Below, one piece after another: positions 10,744 to 22,600 of a DNA stretch of 64,000 bases. This stretch comes from Endocalyx cinctus. Lineage: Eukaryota; Ascomycota; Sordariomycetes; Amphisphaeriales; Apiosporaceae. The notes under the pieces are model-generated. The model was given only the letters and a program-made list of their open reading frames with translations. It ran no database searches and was not told the origin of the DNA. The translations under genes and the position numbers were made by a program. How positions within the stretch are numbered: the stretch's first letter is position 1; every line of letters begins with the position of its first letter. The stretch spans positions 434,001 through 498,000 of the forward strand of contig BCKC01000003.1 in the NCBI GenBank assembly GCA_001600455.1. The letters run 5' to 3'.

Positions 10744-12315
10744 ATGTCCCTCAAAGTATCACCTTTTCTAGATCCCGGTCGTTTGACGGCCCCGAACGCG
10801 CTTGCTCTCGTCCACCTCTCCCGCGACAACCTCGAACCGGTATATCTACAAGATAGCAATGGAGTCGTCGATGGCTACGCCGAAGGAGCCGTTATTAATA
10901 CTCGATTTGGGTCTTTCCCCCACTCTACCTTATTGCAAAAACCCTGGGGGTCACAAATTCGTGCATCCATAGTCGATACAGGCTCCAGAGGTAAAAGGCA
11001 GAAAATCGAAAATAAAAGTAACCGAGTAGAGAAAGATTTGGAAAATAACGTCGAAGCTCCCGTTCGTTCAATAAGCCCGAGCATCTCGGAGATCAAAGAC
11101 CTCAAAACTGCGTCTAGTGGATTTATACATATTCTACCACCGACACCGGAATTATGGACTTCAAGTTTACCACATCGCACTCAAGTAGTATACACACCCG
11201 ACTATAGTTACATCCTCCATAGAATACGCGCTCGTCCTGGTATGAGGATTATCGAAGCCGGAGCGGGTAGCGGTAGCTTTACACATGCCGCAATACGAGC
11301 TGTCTATAACGGATACCCAGTATCCGCCGACGAGATCAAAGGGCAAGTCTGGAGTTTCGAGTTTAACGAGGAACGGTTTACAAAAATGAAAGAAGAGATC
11401 AAAGAACACGGCCTGGAACCAATTGTCCGAGTTACTCACCGAGACGTATACAATGACGGATTCCTTGTCGATGGCCAAAGCCCGCAGGCAGACTGTGTTT
11501 TTCTCGATTTGCCAGCTCCATGGAAAGCCTTACCCCATCTGTCCCGCAGAAGGCCTACATCAGCTCAGCTCGCTAGTTACGACTTAGATCCCCTCGACGA
11601 CGAAATATCAACTGATTGGAAATCTCCTCTACGCGCAGACCGAAGTGTACACTTGTGCACCTTCTCACCCTGCATAGAACAAGTTACAAAGACCGTGGAA
11701 GTTATGCGGCGGCTAGGTTGGATGGAGATCGAGATGGTCGAGGTCGCCCATCGCAGGATCAACGTGATGCGAGAGAAGATCGGCCTCAATATGCCCGTTG
11801 AGCGCGGTACAAATCAGACTGCCGCCAATGTTGGGGAAGCTCTTTCCAGGTTGAAGGAAGTAGAGCGTCAGGCCAAGAAATTTTACGGTCAACCACAAGA
11901 CCCCGATAAGGCCACGGACGATGATCTGATTATGAAAGATGAGATGGATGGAGCAGTAAACGGCGATATGGGATCAACGGGAGAGGGAACTTCTGCAATG
12001 CTGAAACCCTGGATGGCCGGTAGGTTGATCCATAGAACGGAACCTGACCTAAAAACTCACACATCTTATCTTGTCTTTGCTATCTTGCCACGGGAATGGA
12101 CGGAAGAGCAAGAAACTGCCGCATTTGAGAACTGGCCTTGTGGGGAGGAAACGAAGGTCATAGGTAACCTCGACAAAGCTGCCCGAAAGCAAGAAAAAAG
12201 AGAAATGCTCCAAGGCAAGAAAAAGTCAAAACACAAAAGAAAAGCCGACATCAGCTCAAGCCATAAGGCCGTCGACTACTCTGATCCGGTTTCTAAAAAG
12301 AGTCGAACTACGTAA
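10744..12315 (+). CDS. TRM61: tRNA (adenine58-N1)-methyltransferase catalytic subunit
   Basis: This is a single-exon, 523-aa Trm61/Gcd14 family protein. With Trm6 it makes m1A58 in the T-loop of tRNAs in the nucleus, including initiator tRNA-Met. The N-terminal small domain is followed by a basic, low-complexity insert (about 80-115). Then come the family hallmark VVYTPDYSYILHRIRARPG and SAM motif I, IIEAGAGSGSFTHAA (about 168-182). Further on are FLDLPAPWKALP (motif IV region, catalytic Asp) and the terminal Rossmann part with CTFSPCIEQV. The last 40 residues are Lys-rich (KKKSKHKRKAD) and look like a nuclear localisation signal. It is longer than yeast Gcd14 (383 aa) because of the insert, an acidic stretch near 385-410 and the basic tail. 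The start ATG follows an AT-rich leader. Confidence 0.95.
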   Translation: MSLKVSPFLDPGRLTAPNALALVHLSRDNLEPVYLQDSNGVVDGYAEGAVINTRFGSFPHSTLLQKPWGSQIRASIVDTGSRGKRQKIENKSNRVEKDLENNVEAPVRSISPSISEIKDLKTASSGFIHILPPTPELWTSSLPHRTQVVYTPDYSYILHRIRARPGMRIIEAGAGSGSFTHAAIRAVYNGYPVSADEIKGQVWSFEFNEERFTKMKEEIKEHGLEPIVRVTHRDVYNDGFLVDGQSPQADCVFLDLPAPWKALPHLSRRRPTSAQLASYDLDPLDDEISTDWKSPLRADRSVHLCTFSPCIEQVTKTVEVMRRLGWMEIEMVEVAHRRINVMREKIGLNMPVERGTNQTAANVGEALSRLKEVERQAKKFYGQPQDPDKATDDDLIMKDEMDGAVNGDMGSTGEGTSAMLKPWMAGRLIHRTEPDLKTHTSYLVFAILPREWTEEQETAAFENWPCGEETKVIGNLDKAARKQEKREMLQGKKKSKHKRKADISSSHKAVDYSDPVSKKSRTT

Positions 12316-13901
12316 ATCCTTATTAAGTAGCAGGTATTAGTGATTGAGAGAGAGACATGATACCCCCGGCCTTCAGGAGATCAACCAATTTAACCTATGG
12401 ATAATCGCTGAGGATAGGTAGGTACCTATCTGAGAATAGATGTTTATGAATCTCCTCATCCGAGTGTGAATATGATTTTCCCGAGTAAGCCAAGTACGGC
12501 AAAAGGATAGATAATTGTTCCGATTGTAGTGTAATTCAAAACCCGTATTCTATGCTACCCCCATCCCCTAATAGTAAGATGGGGCTATGGATATATGTAG
12601 CATCCATGGATCGACGAAATAATATGATTCTGACGTAGAAAAAGGGCAGTGTTTATTTCTGTGATCAACCAACTAGCGCAAGTATTACCCACACTAATAC
12701 GTATGTGCCCCTTGTACGCAGATGTACTAATAAACTACCTACCTAGCTAACTGGATAGAGGTTATCAGCACATTCTTTTACTCTGATATGATTCGATCCC
12801 GATGGATTATGAACCGCCACGTCTTACCCTGTTGTCGCACCATGTTTACCCCTCTCCAGCCCCCCTGCCCCTCCTTCAACGTCCAGAACCTTGAGGCAAG
12901 AAAACGAATCAAGCATTTGCCAAGGACGGGTATCGGCTTGGCATAGCTTGTGCCTGGAGGCTGGAACTACTACACTACCTGACTACTCAACCTAACAGAC
13001 TACCTACTCAGGTAGGTACCTAGGTAGCTTGGTAGGTAGGTGGTATGTTCAACGTATATAAGAACTTACCGGATGTACACGCGAAAGCTTCAAACGTCAA
13101 TATAAGTAAGGGATTCTAGCTTTACAATTTTCATCTAAAACATATAAACAGTGGATTTGATGAAATATTACACTACAGTTTGATATAAATAAGGAATGTT
13201 TCATTATGTGGGCAGAAACAAAGATAAGAGAGGGAGAGAAAGAAAAGCTTGGAATGCCTGGAGCTTAGCTCATATCCCCCTCCCGCTTCTGCATCGCCAG
13301 CGCAGAGGATCCAACCGTATTTTATTCCCACTACCTACCAACTTACACTTAAACTTGCTTGAATAATGATTTCATAATGACCAAGGTCCACTGCATGTAA
13401 CAAATCACGAAAGAGAGCAAGTCATAACGGGGGTTTCTGGTCTGATCCTACTGTAGGACGCTAGCAAGACCGGCAACTTGTTCAATGTGATTCAGTCGTA
13501 ACCTTGTAATAGAGGTCTATCTCATTCGCTGCCCTTACTTTGGACCGGCAACAAGTCTGAAGATTACGTATCTAGGCTGAAAGTAGAACCAATAGATATT
13601 ACACGACCTAGTTGAACCGGGAATATCTGAAGCTAGCTTTAGCCAATCTAAAAAGACATGAGTAGGATAATGACGCATTTAACACCCTCATCATGCAAGG
13701 AAATGGGGCAGAGATGGGACGAGTATCACCGCTTCTCGTAGAGCAGCATTTGGGCATATAAAGTAAACAGGTTGCACCATTCCATCTTCCCATTTCACTT
13801 CCCAACTCAAGTCGTTTTTTTTAAAAAATATCTAAAATCAAATATTCAAAATATAAATAAATAAATAAAATCTTACAAGTCACACAATCACATACGTCAA
13901 C
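12316..13901. other. intergenic region upstream of cipC
   Basis: No gene is seen over about 1.6 kb. TAGGTACCT-type palindromic words cluster at 12415-12430 and 12980-13045. The 3' part contains the cipC promoter. Confidence 0.5.
13757..13763 (+). promoter_or_regulatory. probable TATA box of cipC
   Basis: TATAAAG, 139 bp upstream of the cipC ATG and followed by a pyrimidine/A-rich leader. Position and sequence fit a strongly inducible fungal promoter; there is no experimental support. Confidence 0.45.
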
Positions 13902-14523
13902 ATGTTTGGATTCGGTACGTTCTGTCTTCTCAATCCTTAACACCTTTGTTTAAGCTTGAATGCTGACCAGTCTCACTGCCCGTAATTAAATTTAGACGAG
14001 CACAAGGAGCAACGTGACCAGATCTACGATGGTCAACCCCACGAATCACATCTCAGCCACGAGCTCATCGGCGGTGGTGCCGCTTTCGAGGCCATGAAGT
14101 TGTTTGAAGATCGCCAACGCAAGGAGGGTATGTAGTCCAATATCACAGTATCACCTACCTGCCATACACCCAACCCAAATCGTCAAATGAACCTACACCT
14201 CGCTTCCGACGCTGACTGTTCTTCTCAACGCAGGTAAAACCGTCAACCACGCCTTCGCGAAGGAAGTCCTCGCCGGTATTGCCGGAGCCGAGGTAGACAA
14301 GCTCTTCGAGACTAAAGGACTTGATGCTTGGGACAGGGAAAAGGCGAAGCGCCACGCCAAGAAGCAGGCCGAGGCCATGTATGATGAGCAGTACTCGGGA
14401 ATGGATCAGTATGACCCGTAAGTTCCATCCCTAGCAACGGTATCTGCACCAACGACCATGAAATACTGATGAAATGCTCACGACAGGAACAACTCTGAGC
14501 GACATGCTTCTATGAACTACTAA
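13902..14523 (+). CDS. cipC: CipC-like antibiotic/stress response protein (DUF3759)
   Basis: Four exons (13902-13914, 13996-14127, 14234-14417, 14487-14523) give 121 aa, the usual size of this family. The first exon encodes only MFGFG. Introns have GTACGT, GTATGT and GTAAGT donors and TAG or CAG acceptors, and all join in frame. Family marks are the MFGFG start, the segment SHELIGGGAAFEAMKLFE, the repeat-like GKTVNHAFAKEVLAGIAG, the charged helix DREKAKRHAKKQAE and a Tyr-terminated tail. CipC was named for induction by concanamycin A in Aspergillus and is strongly expressed during stress and growth in hosts. Its biochemical role is unknown. It is probably cytosolic, with no signal peptide. 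Confidence 0.92.
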
Positions 14524-15239
14524 TTTGTCTGGTGGGGCTAAGTGTATGACTCGGTAGTAACTCTGCTGCTAGATATTTTAGCTGAAAATTAATGCAACTG
14601 TCAGACACAAGATACTATGTTGTTCTTTGGTAATGGTGACGCATATGAAAGTAAACAAGTGACGCTGCTGTACATTATCGTAACTAAGACGAGATCTATT
14701 GAGGTTAGGATGTGAAACGTGGCGTGGACTTGAAAATTATTGTGAATGGCTATATTATTAGGCCGTACGATACACTAGGACCCGAACAGGATTCGCCATA
14801 TCTTTCCTGTTCTAGAGTAGATTCGGCAACAAATATGCCCTGAAAGAGGATTAGCCCTACATGCGATCGGTGCCTGGATGAAAACTTTGTAGAAGAATCA
14901 TAAAACTATAATGCACACATCCGCAATAGCCAAGTCGATTGAGGAATGGAACACGTGCCCTCAGGGTTAGCCTGAGCATTTTGCTTTTCCATAATCATTG
15001 TCTTCCGTGCCCAGTAATCTTGCCATTACTCCCTCGACGGGGTATTTCCCCTATGACAGGCCTGTCATGTAAGATCGTAGATCGGTATAACAATTGCCGA
15101 ATTTTATTTCGTTTTCTTTACCCCAAACGCCAGCTAGGTATATGTCGAGAAACCGGAGGCACGAAATAAAACTCAGGCAAGGAAACCCAATCTAATCCAA
15201 TTCAATCCAGTGTTGGTTTCCCCTCTTTCGAATCGTCTC
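14524..15239. other. intergenic, convergent 3' ends
   Basis: This is the spacer between cipC (+) and SMD3 (-). The open frame at 14939-15169 shows no motif. No gene is called. Confidence 0.5.
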
Positions 15240-15788
15240 CTATCTTCCACCACGACCGCTCGCTCTTGCTCGGCTCACCGTCGCGCGTCCTCGAGCAAGG
15301 CCAACACCGCGTCCTCGGGCATTGCGACTTCGGAACATGGGAGCATTCCTAATTGATGGAGAAGTTGGTCTGTTAGTAAGATGTTTTTTCCCCAGAGAAA
15401 CAGGGGAGGTGGGTTGAATTGTACTTTAACATATCCGGTACGATGAAGAAGCGCACGTGGCTTCCGCGTATATAGACCTGTTCGAGATGGCTGACCCGAC
15501 CGTCGCGTGCTGTCACGGTGATATCTTTGAGTTGGACGTTCATATTATCTTCCGCTGTTGCGATAAGTTAGCAAGACTTGCATTCTAGAATATGGATACG
15601 TATGCAAATATGCACAGAGTATGCACACACAGACGCGCGCGAAAGAGAAAGAGACAGAGAAATAGAGCAGTGGACTTGCCTTCTAGCAACTTGCCGCGAT
15701 AGGTCTGCCCCGAGGTAATCTCAAGGGTAATGATATGACCTTGAGCCTCGTTGAGGAGTTTTATGGGAATACCGATTGTCGACGTCAT
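15240..15788 (-). CDS. SMD3: small nuclear ribonucleoprotein Sm D3
   Basis: Three exons (15788-15680, 15554-15425, 15348-15240) give 115 aa. This core Sm protein belongs to the heptameric ring on U1, U2, U4 and U5 snRNAs. Sm1 motif: [19 protein letters not shown] through YRGKLLEAEDNMN. Sm2 motif: [17 protein letters not shown]. The tail is RG-rich ([17 protein letters not shown], ending SGRGGR), the site of Arg methylation in homologues. Intron 1 must use a GC donor (GAAG|GCAAGT) with a CAG acceptor, because only this restores the invariant EAEDNMN; no GT donor gives an open frame. Intron 2 has a weak GTACAA donor but an ideal CTTACTAAC branch point and TTAG acceptor. Divergent from the Trp-tRNA synthetase gene. 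Confidence 0.95.
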
Positions 15789-16382
15789 TTTGATTTGGAT
15801 GAATTAGAGAAGACGAGGAAATGCTAGTAGCCGTTATGAGAAGATTTTACGTGGTTTGGTTCGCCGCGTTTTACTGAAGAATATAGTATAGCTGTGACGG
15901 ATGCTTAGTTGCCATAAAGCTTTCATTGAAATTGATTTATAGTGGAGCCTACAGTATAACTTGGCTGCTACTCAAAATTCCAGCCAGTGCAAAGCTACCA
16001 CGGAGAATTAGATTGTCCGCTCCGGTAAATGTCTCTTAAACTAATATCTTAACATTAGACAAGCTAATATGTGTATATCGGGGTTTATTCCAGTGAATTC
16101 ATTTAACCCCACGTTCCTCTGCCCCTCCAAACAGGAACTGTTCAGATGAAAATACCCCTCCATAATAATAACTTACATAGGGTGATCTGTACATATTGCG
16201 GTTACCTTTGTAGAGGTGACTCACTCACTCACTTCGGCTTGAACCTGATTTCTGATTTTTTTTTTTTTAGAATCCTAGGACCAATTTTTCTTTGAATTCC
16301 AATCTGCAATTGATTCCCTTAAATCTAGTATTGGTATCTCTACTTACCTGAACGTCAATCATACCCCAGGAAGCGAAGAAGA
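15789..16382. promoter_or_regulatory. shared divergent promoter region, SMD3 and WRS1
   Basis: 594 bp separate two divergent housekeeping genes. It holds a CTCACTCACTCACTTC short repeat (about 16218-16233) and a T run (about 16257-16269) just ahead of the synthetase leader. No gene is seen. Confidence 0.4.
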
Positions 16383-18228
16383 ATGTCTGCAGAACCAGAA
16401 GCGCCAGCTCAAGATGTTCCAGCTGGGGTGGATCCAGACGTAGGTGCGCCTGCGTCCACAAAACAGAGTGTTGATCCCTGGAATGTATCTGGTGAGGTCG
16501 GCGAGGATGGAAAGGTGAAGGCGATTGATTATCACAAGCTCGTAGACGAGTTTGGTACAAAATTGATTGACCAAGATATTCTCGAACGATTTGAGCGCAT
16601 CACCGGCCATAAACCACATCGGTTCCTGAGACGCAAAATCGTCTTTAGCGAGAGAGATCTGGGAGCCATCCTGGATAGATACGAGAAGGTAAAGACAAAC
16701 TACAACCAGTCAAAAATTAAATCAGTTTTTATCTAGGTGCAGGCCTTGCTAAATTCATAGCCTATAGGGAGAACCGTTTTTCTTATACACCGGTCGTGGT
16801 CCTAGCAGTGATAGCATGCATATTGGACATACACAGATATTTGATTTTTGCAAGTTAGTATCATCATCACTATCATTTGAGATTAGGCTATGGGAATATT
16901 AACGCTCATGTGCATATCTTAGGTGGCTGCAAGATGTCTTCGACGTACCTCTTGTCATCATGCTTACCGATGGTTTGTCTTTGCAATTCCTACAAGTTTT
17001 TCTTCTTCTCCCTTTGTGTTCTTTTGACTAATACAAATACACTACACAGATGAGAAGTTCCTGTTCTCCGAGAAGAGGACAGTAGAAGAGGTGATAGGTT
17101 ATTCTCGCCAGAACTGCAAGGATATTATATCTATCGGTTTCAATCCAGATAAGACATTTATCTTCTCCGACTACGAATTTATGGGCGGTGCTTTCTACCG
17201 AAATGTTACTCGATTCGCTAAATGTGTCACCTACAATACGGCAAAGGCGGTGTTTGGTTTTGACGAGAGGTGAATTATTCAAGACATTGTCCAGATTGAA
17301 CCAATAGCTAATACTTCAATGTTAGTTCAAACATCGGCAAGATTCATTTCACCAGTATACAGGGCGCTACCGCTTTTGCGACAACTTTTCCACATATATT
17401 TGGTGAAGATGAGAAGAAGACCGCCAAGATCCCTTGTCTCATACCTTGTGCAATCGACCAGGATCCTTATTTTCGACTTACGAGAGATTGCGCCGTTCGG
17501 CTGAAGTATGCTAAACCCTCGCTGATTCACTCACGTTTCCTAGATGCTCTTCAAGGGCCTGGATCCAAGATGTCGGCGAGTATCGATACTTCAGCCATCT
17601 TCATGAAAGATACACAAAACCAGATTAAGAATAAGGTCAATAAATACGCCTTCTCTGGAGGTCAAGTCAGCGCTGAAGAGCAACGGCTCAAAGGCGGGAA
17701 CCCCGACGTAGATGTCTCATATCAGTACCTCCAGTTCTTCTTGGAGGATGATTCGGTATGTAATCTCGGTGTTTTTGTTATCAAAATAGGTACTAATTCT
17801 TTTGTAGGAGCTGCAGAAAATAGGACAGGATTACAGAGAAGGCAAGCTACTAACGGGCGAGGTATGTTATGTGTGATGTCTATGCTAAGACGTTATGGAA
17901 CTAACAGTCGTAATAGCTGAAAGCAATTTGTATAAAACAGCTACAAGAATACGTAGCTGCTTTCCAGGCACGGAGAGCCAAAGTCACAGACGAAGTAGTG
18001 GATCTCTTTATGTCGGTTCGGCCGTTGCAGTGGGGAGGAAACCCCCGGGTCCAGAGAACGGTACCGGTGACAGAAGATGGGAAGGTGCCCACGACAGACG
18101 GGGGAGATGGAAAGTTGACAAAGAATCAATTGAAGAAGATAGAGAAGGAGAAACAGATTGCTGCCAAGAAGGCAGCCAAAGCTGCGGAAAAGGAGGCTTC
18201 CAAGGCTGCGACCACTGCTGCGTCATGA
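16383..18228 (+). CDS. WRS1: cytosolic tryptophanyl-tRNA synthetase
   Basis: Seven exons (16383-16688, 16768-16853, 16923-16972, 17050-17269, 17326-17755, 17808-17861, 17917-18228) give 485 aa. All junctions are GT-AG and in frame. It is a class I synthetase that charges tRNA-Trp. Family marks: the eukaryotic N-terminal block [25 protein letters not shown]; the HIGH-type signature MHIGH (119-123) after [10 protein letters not shown]; the Trp-pocket region [31 protein letters not shown]; and the KMSKS-type loop GSKMSASID (K302). Beyond the usual end (yeast is 432 aa) there is a roughly 50-residue extension rich in Lys and Ala ([22 protein letters not shown]), a basic helix probably used for tRNA or multisynthetase contacts; that role is inferred. 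Intron 2 has an unusual GTTAGT donor. Confidence 0.96.
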
Positions 18229-19679
18229 GCTCGTGCGTCGTTTATGTCCGGATTTAAAGGTTGTGTTTTTTCCCCACCTGCATCATAGATACATAGTAGT
18301 GTAAACATGGCTGTTATTGACATCTTGGATGATCCTTGTTCTCTTTTTTTTTTTTTTCCTTCTTCTTTTTTTATGGGTTATTGGTGATCTTGAATGAATT
18401 TCATATTATTTTGTGATACATAATTAGTAGTACGTAGTCAGGTAGTCTGGTAGTCTCCAAATGGAGATTGGTATGTCTTAGAAGGTTGGCAACACGCGGA
18501 TATTTATTTACTAATTGGCATTAGAGATTAACCTAGTGTAGGTTAGATTATTATAACTTAAGTAGGTACTTAAGTGTACCTACGTAGAGTAATTAATGTT
18601 ATCAACTGCCTAGTACCTAAGAACTTAAAGGTTGACTGAGAAGCTAAACAAACACCGAGTAAAATATACTCGGGTAAAATACTCTGACAGTTCTGACGTT
18701 CTAGGTGAGTTAGGTGAATAGTAAATACATACCTCCAGCTGGCAGCTACCCAGCTAGACTCTAGTAGCCCTGGCTCCTGGGTAGTAGGTAATGGGTACCT
18801 AGGAAGCTAGGTAATGGTACTGGGGAATAATTCTATTACCTCCAGTATCGGGTGGGTCATATACGGAATTCCTAGCCGGGCTGTCCTGGGGTGCAGGTGA
18901 TAAGAATTCATGGATGGTTGCATCGGTGAACATCGGAGGTGGTGAATCGTTATCGAGTACGTACATAATAGTGTAGTATACAAGTACATACATATAGAGA
19001 TATAGTGGACAGTACCTGAGTATGTACGTATAGTTCGTGACTCCATAAGTTAATAAAGTCGCCAATTGGAAACTTTTGATTCCAAGCACGCGATTGATGT
19101 TTTAGAATCAGATTCTCCTTGACTTCTAAAAGTTTACAGATTGATTATTATTTGACTCTTCTTTACTCTAACCTACACTACAACTACTACCTAGGTACAC
19201 TACCGCTGCCATAGTTACCTACTCTAAGTACTTAAGTACTCAAGCATGTACTCCGTATTATTTTTATTATTAGTGTAGTTATTATATTACGTTTTAGGAT
19301 ATTATTCCACCTGTCCGCCCCATATCGGTTGAGCTAAAAAAGAAACGGGCGAACAGACAGAGAGAAAAGATAGCGTTTTGGAAAAAAATAAAATAAAATA
19401 AAATAAAAAATAACAAAATAAAATAACAGCAAGTGGATGATCAGATTGTAAATGGGTACAACAACAATAATAATTCTATTTTCATTTGGTCATTCCTATT
19501 TAAACCTATCCGGTATACGTATCAAATCTTCTCTGTCAATTCTCTTTCCCAAGATTCATCAACTCCATCGATACCTATCTTGAGGTTTTGTCTGTCATCA
19601 TTGTTGATTGAAGTGGGGGTCAATAGCTATTCTCGGGGGCTCGATAAGAAGCTCAGGAACAAAGAAGGCAAGGCGCATC
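18229..19679. other. intergenic, rich in TAGGTACCTA-type words
   Basis: No gene is seen. 18540-18810 and 19190-19250 are dense in TAGGTA, AAGTACTTAAG and CTAGGTA words. An AATAAAATAAAATAAAA tract at 19387-19420 sits upstream of the ABC transporter. Confidence 0.55.
18540..18810. repeat. cluster of palindromic GGTACC/CTTAAG-type short words
   Basis: AGTAGGTACTTAAGTGTACCTACGTAG, GTACCTAAGAACTTAAAGG and GGGTACCTAGGAAGCTAGGTAATGG-like words recur without a fixed period. The same vocabulary occurs in most long intergenic regions of this window. Confidence 0.6.
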
Positions 19680-22600
19680 ATGAGCTTTGCTTCTTGTTCG
19701 TGGCCGATATGGCAAGTCGATGATTTTACCATTTGCTTCCAATCCGAGTAAGTTATCTTTATTGCTTTTTCTTACTTATCCCTACACCAAAGACAATCTC
19801 ATCTTATCTCCAAGGATCCCCATTCCGTCCGTGTCTTGTCCAACATCAGCCCCGAATCATAATGCTAACTTGATTTTGATTTGTCCGACAGCTTCCTCAG
19901 GATTCTCTTTCCTTTCGTAGTGATATGTCTATCCTTCCTCTACCTCGCATTACAGAGTATTCTTCGCAATGTTAAAATAAAACGAGAAAATAATTATGAC
20001 CGATTGCCTACGAACCAATACCTAGACCATACCGAGATTCCGCCCGAAGAAGATGACTGCATCAGCACCGACGATGACGACCTCCTGTCTATCAATACCG
20101 ATGTCAATGGTCATGGTCATGGCAGGCTTGCCCTCGTTAAGACTACTACCAAAGGTTCTATCATCCAAGCCGATACTCCTCCGGCGAAGAACTTGCTACT
20201 TATTGTCGAGATATTCTCCGTCCTGGCTTTGATCGCTATCAATGCCATCGCCCTCTTGACGAGCGTCTATCCTGGCCACGGACAGCTGGGAGCTACCGTC
20301 GGCCTCGTCACCTGGGTTTATGTCCTTGGCCTTGCCTCCTTGCGGCTATTGCTAGGAAATACCAAATGGCGGATCCCCCAACTTTGGGCTCATACAACTG
20401 CCATCTATGGGTTCCAGTGGCTCTTTACCCTCGTTCTTCTCCGCTCGGTTCTTATCCACCCAACTTCGAAGCTCGTTCAGATATTGGTTATTGTTGAGTT
20501 TGGTCTCACTACTCTGATGTTCGTTGTCTCCACGACCACTAGGAAAGGGAATAAGACTGTCATCATGGAATGGGAAGGTGATATTGAACCTTCGCGTGAA
20601 CCTCTAGCCTCGCTCTTTTCTGTCGTTACCTTCGCCTGGGTTGATATAATTCTATGGCAAGGTTACAAGGAACCTCTTACTATGAGCCGCATATGGAATC
20701 TGATGCCTCGCGACAAGGCTGCTGTGGTGCTTGCTCACTATCGCCAGGTGAAGAAGACGTCCTCGTTGGCCCTTCACCTAGCCAAGTACTTCAAAGGTTT
20801 GCTGATTCTTCAGTGTCTGTGGGCTTGCATGTCTGCCATCGTCTGCTTTGCGCCCACGCTTTTACTCAGAGCTATTCTCGAATATGTTGAGACGCCAACT
20901 ATAGCGCCGATCAATGTCCTTTGGCTTTACGTTATCCTACTTCCCGTGACGGATATGATCCGCTCTATAGCCGATAACCAGGCGCTTTGGATAGGCAGGA
21001 AGATTTGTATCCGAATTCGCGCCATCATTATCGGAGATATCTATGCCAAAGCCCTCCGTCGCAAAGCTGCCAGCGGTGGAGATAGCAACCTGGGTAGTGG
21101 GGAGAAGAAGGACGCGAAAGAAACGAGGCTCGACAGGCTGAAGAGATTCATTGGTATCAAAAAGGATGATAAGAAGGCGGGAAATCTCAACGATAGTGAC
21201 GATCCCGATAAAGAGGCCAAAGACGGCGATGAACAAGCTAATTTGGGCACAATCATCAATCTCATGTCTGTCGACAGCTTCAAGATCTCCGAGTGCACTT
21301 CCTACTTACACTTCCTCTTTGCTTCGGCCCCGGTCATGCTGATTGTATGCATCGGTCTTCTCTACCAAGTCATGGGCTTAAGTGCCATCCCGGGTTTCAT
21401 TGTTATGATATTTCTTCTGCCTGTCAACATCCTACTCGCTAGGGGTTTCACCTACACGCAGAAAAAGATTATGACTGCAACTGACAAGCGAATTCACACG
21501 ACAAATGAGATTTTACAGAATATCCGTATCATCAAATATTTCGCCTGGGAACATCGCTTTGCGAAGCTCGTTGACGAGAAGCGAAATGCCGAATTGAAAG
21601 CTCTGAAGTACCGTTATATGGTCTGGGCGCTCGCTGTTGCTATTTGGAACACGGTGCCGGTCTTGATTACGTTCTTCTCTTTCTTCGTTTACACCAAGAT
21701 CGAACGGAAGCCGCTGTATCCTTCTGTTGCCTTTACCGCCATCTCCCTATTTTTGCTTCTAAGAATACCACTAGATCAGTTTGGCGACATGCTTGCTCAC
21801 GTTCAAGAAGCCAAAGTTTCCGTTGACCGTGTCGAGGAGTTCCTGAAAGAAGACGAGACAGAAAAGTATGAGCAATTGGGACCTGACAACGTGGATGATG
21901 ATGGTAAAAGGGTTATTGGGTTTCGGAACGCGACGTTTGTCTGGGGCAGCAAAGATGCCGCTGCTGCAGACGGGTCCCTGGCGTTTCGACTCCTTAACTT
22001 GGACGTGGATTTCAGAATCGGCAAACTCAATGTCATTGCTGGCCCCACGGGCTCTGGCAAGACTTCCATGCTCATGGCTTTGCTCGGTGAAATGACCCTT
22101 TCGCAAGGCAAGGTGTACCTCCCTGGTGGGCGTAGTCGCGAGGACGTTCGACCGGATCCATCAACCGGATTGGCCGAGACTTGCGCTTACGTGGCCCAGA
22201 CTGCCTGGCTTGTTAATGCGGACATCAAAGAAAACATTTTATTTTCTGCGCCATATGACGAGAAGAGGTATAAAGAAGTCCTGGTCGCCTGCGGTCTGGA
22301 AAGGGATCTCGAAATTCTTGACAACGGTGATGCGACACTGGTTGGCGAGAACGGCATTACTCTCTCCGGTGGTCAGAAGCAGCGAATTTCTCTTGCTCGC
22401 GCTGTATATTCCAATTCCCGCCACCTGTTACTCGATGACTGTCTTAGTGCTGTTGATTCGCATACTGCTAAATGGATTTTCAGCAATTGTATCAAGGGGC
22501 CTTTGATGAAAGACCGCACCTGTATCCTCGTTACACATAACACTGCCCTCTGCGTTCCTTCGTCGGATTATACGGTGCTGATGGACAACGGCCGAGTCGC

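Noticed and set aside
19881..19891. Start of the ABC transporter at a TTG at the left end of the long frame
   Set aside because: No ATG is present there, whereas an upstream exon with a GTAAGT donor and CAG acceptor restores the family's N-terminus.
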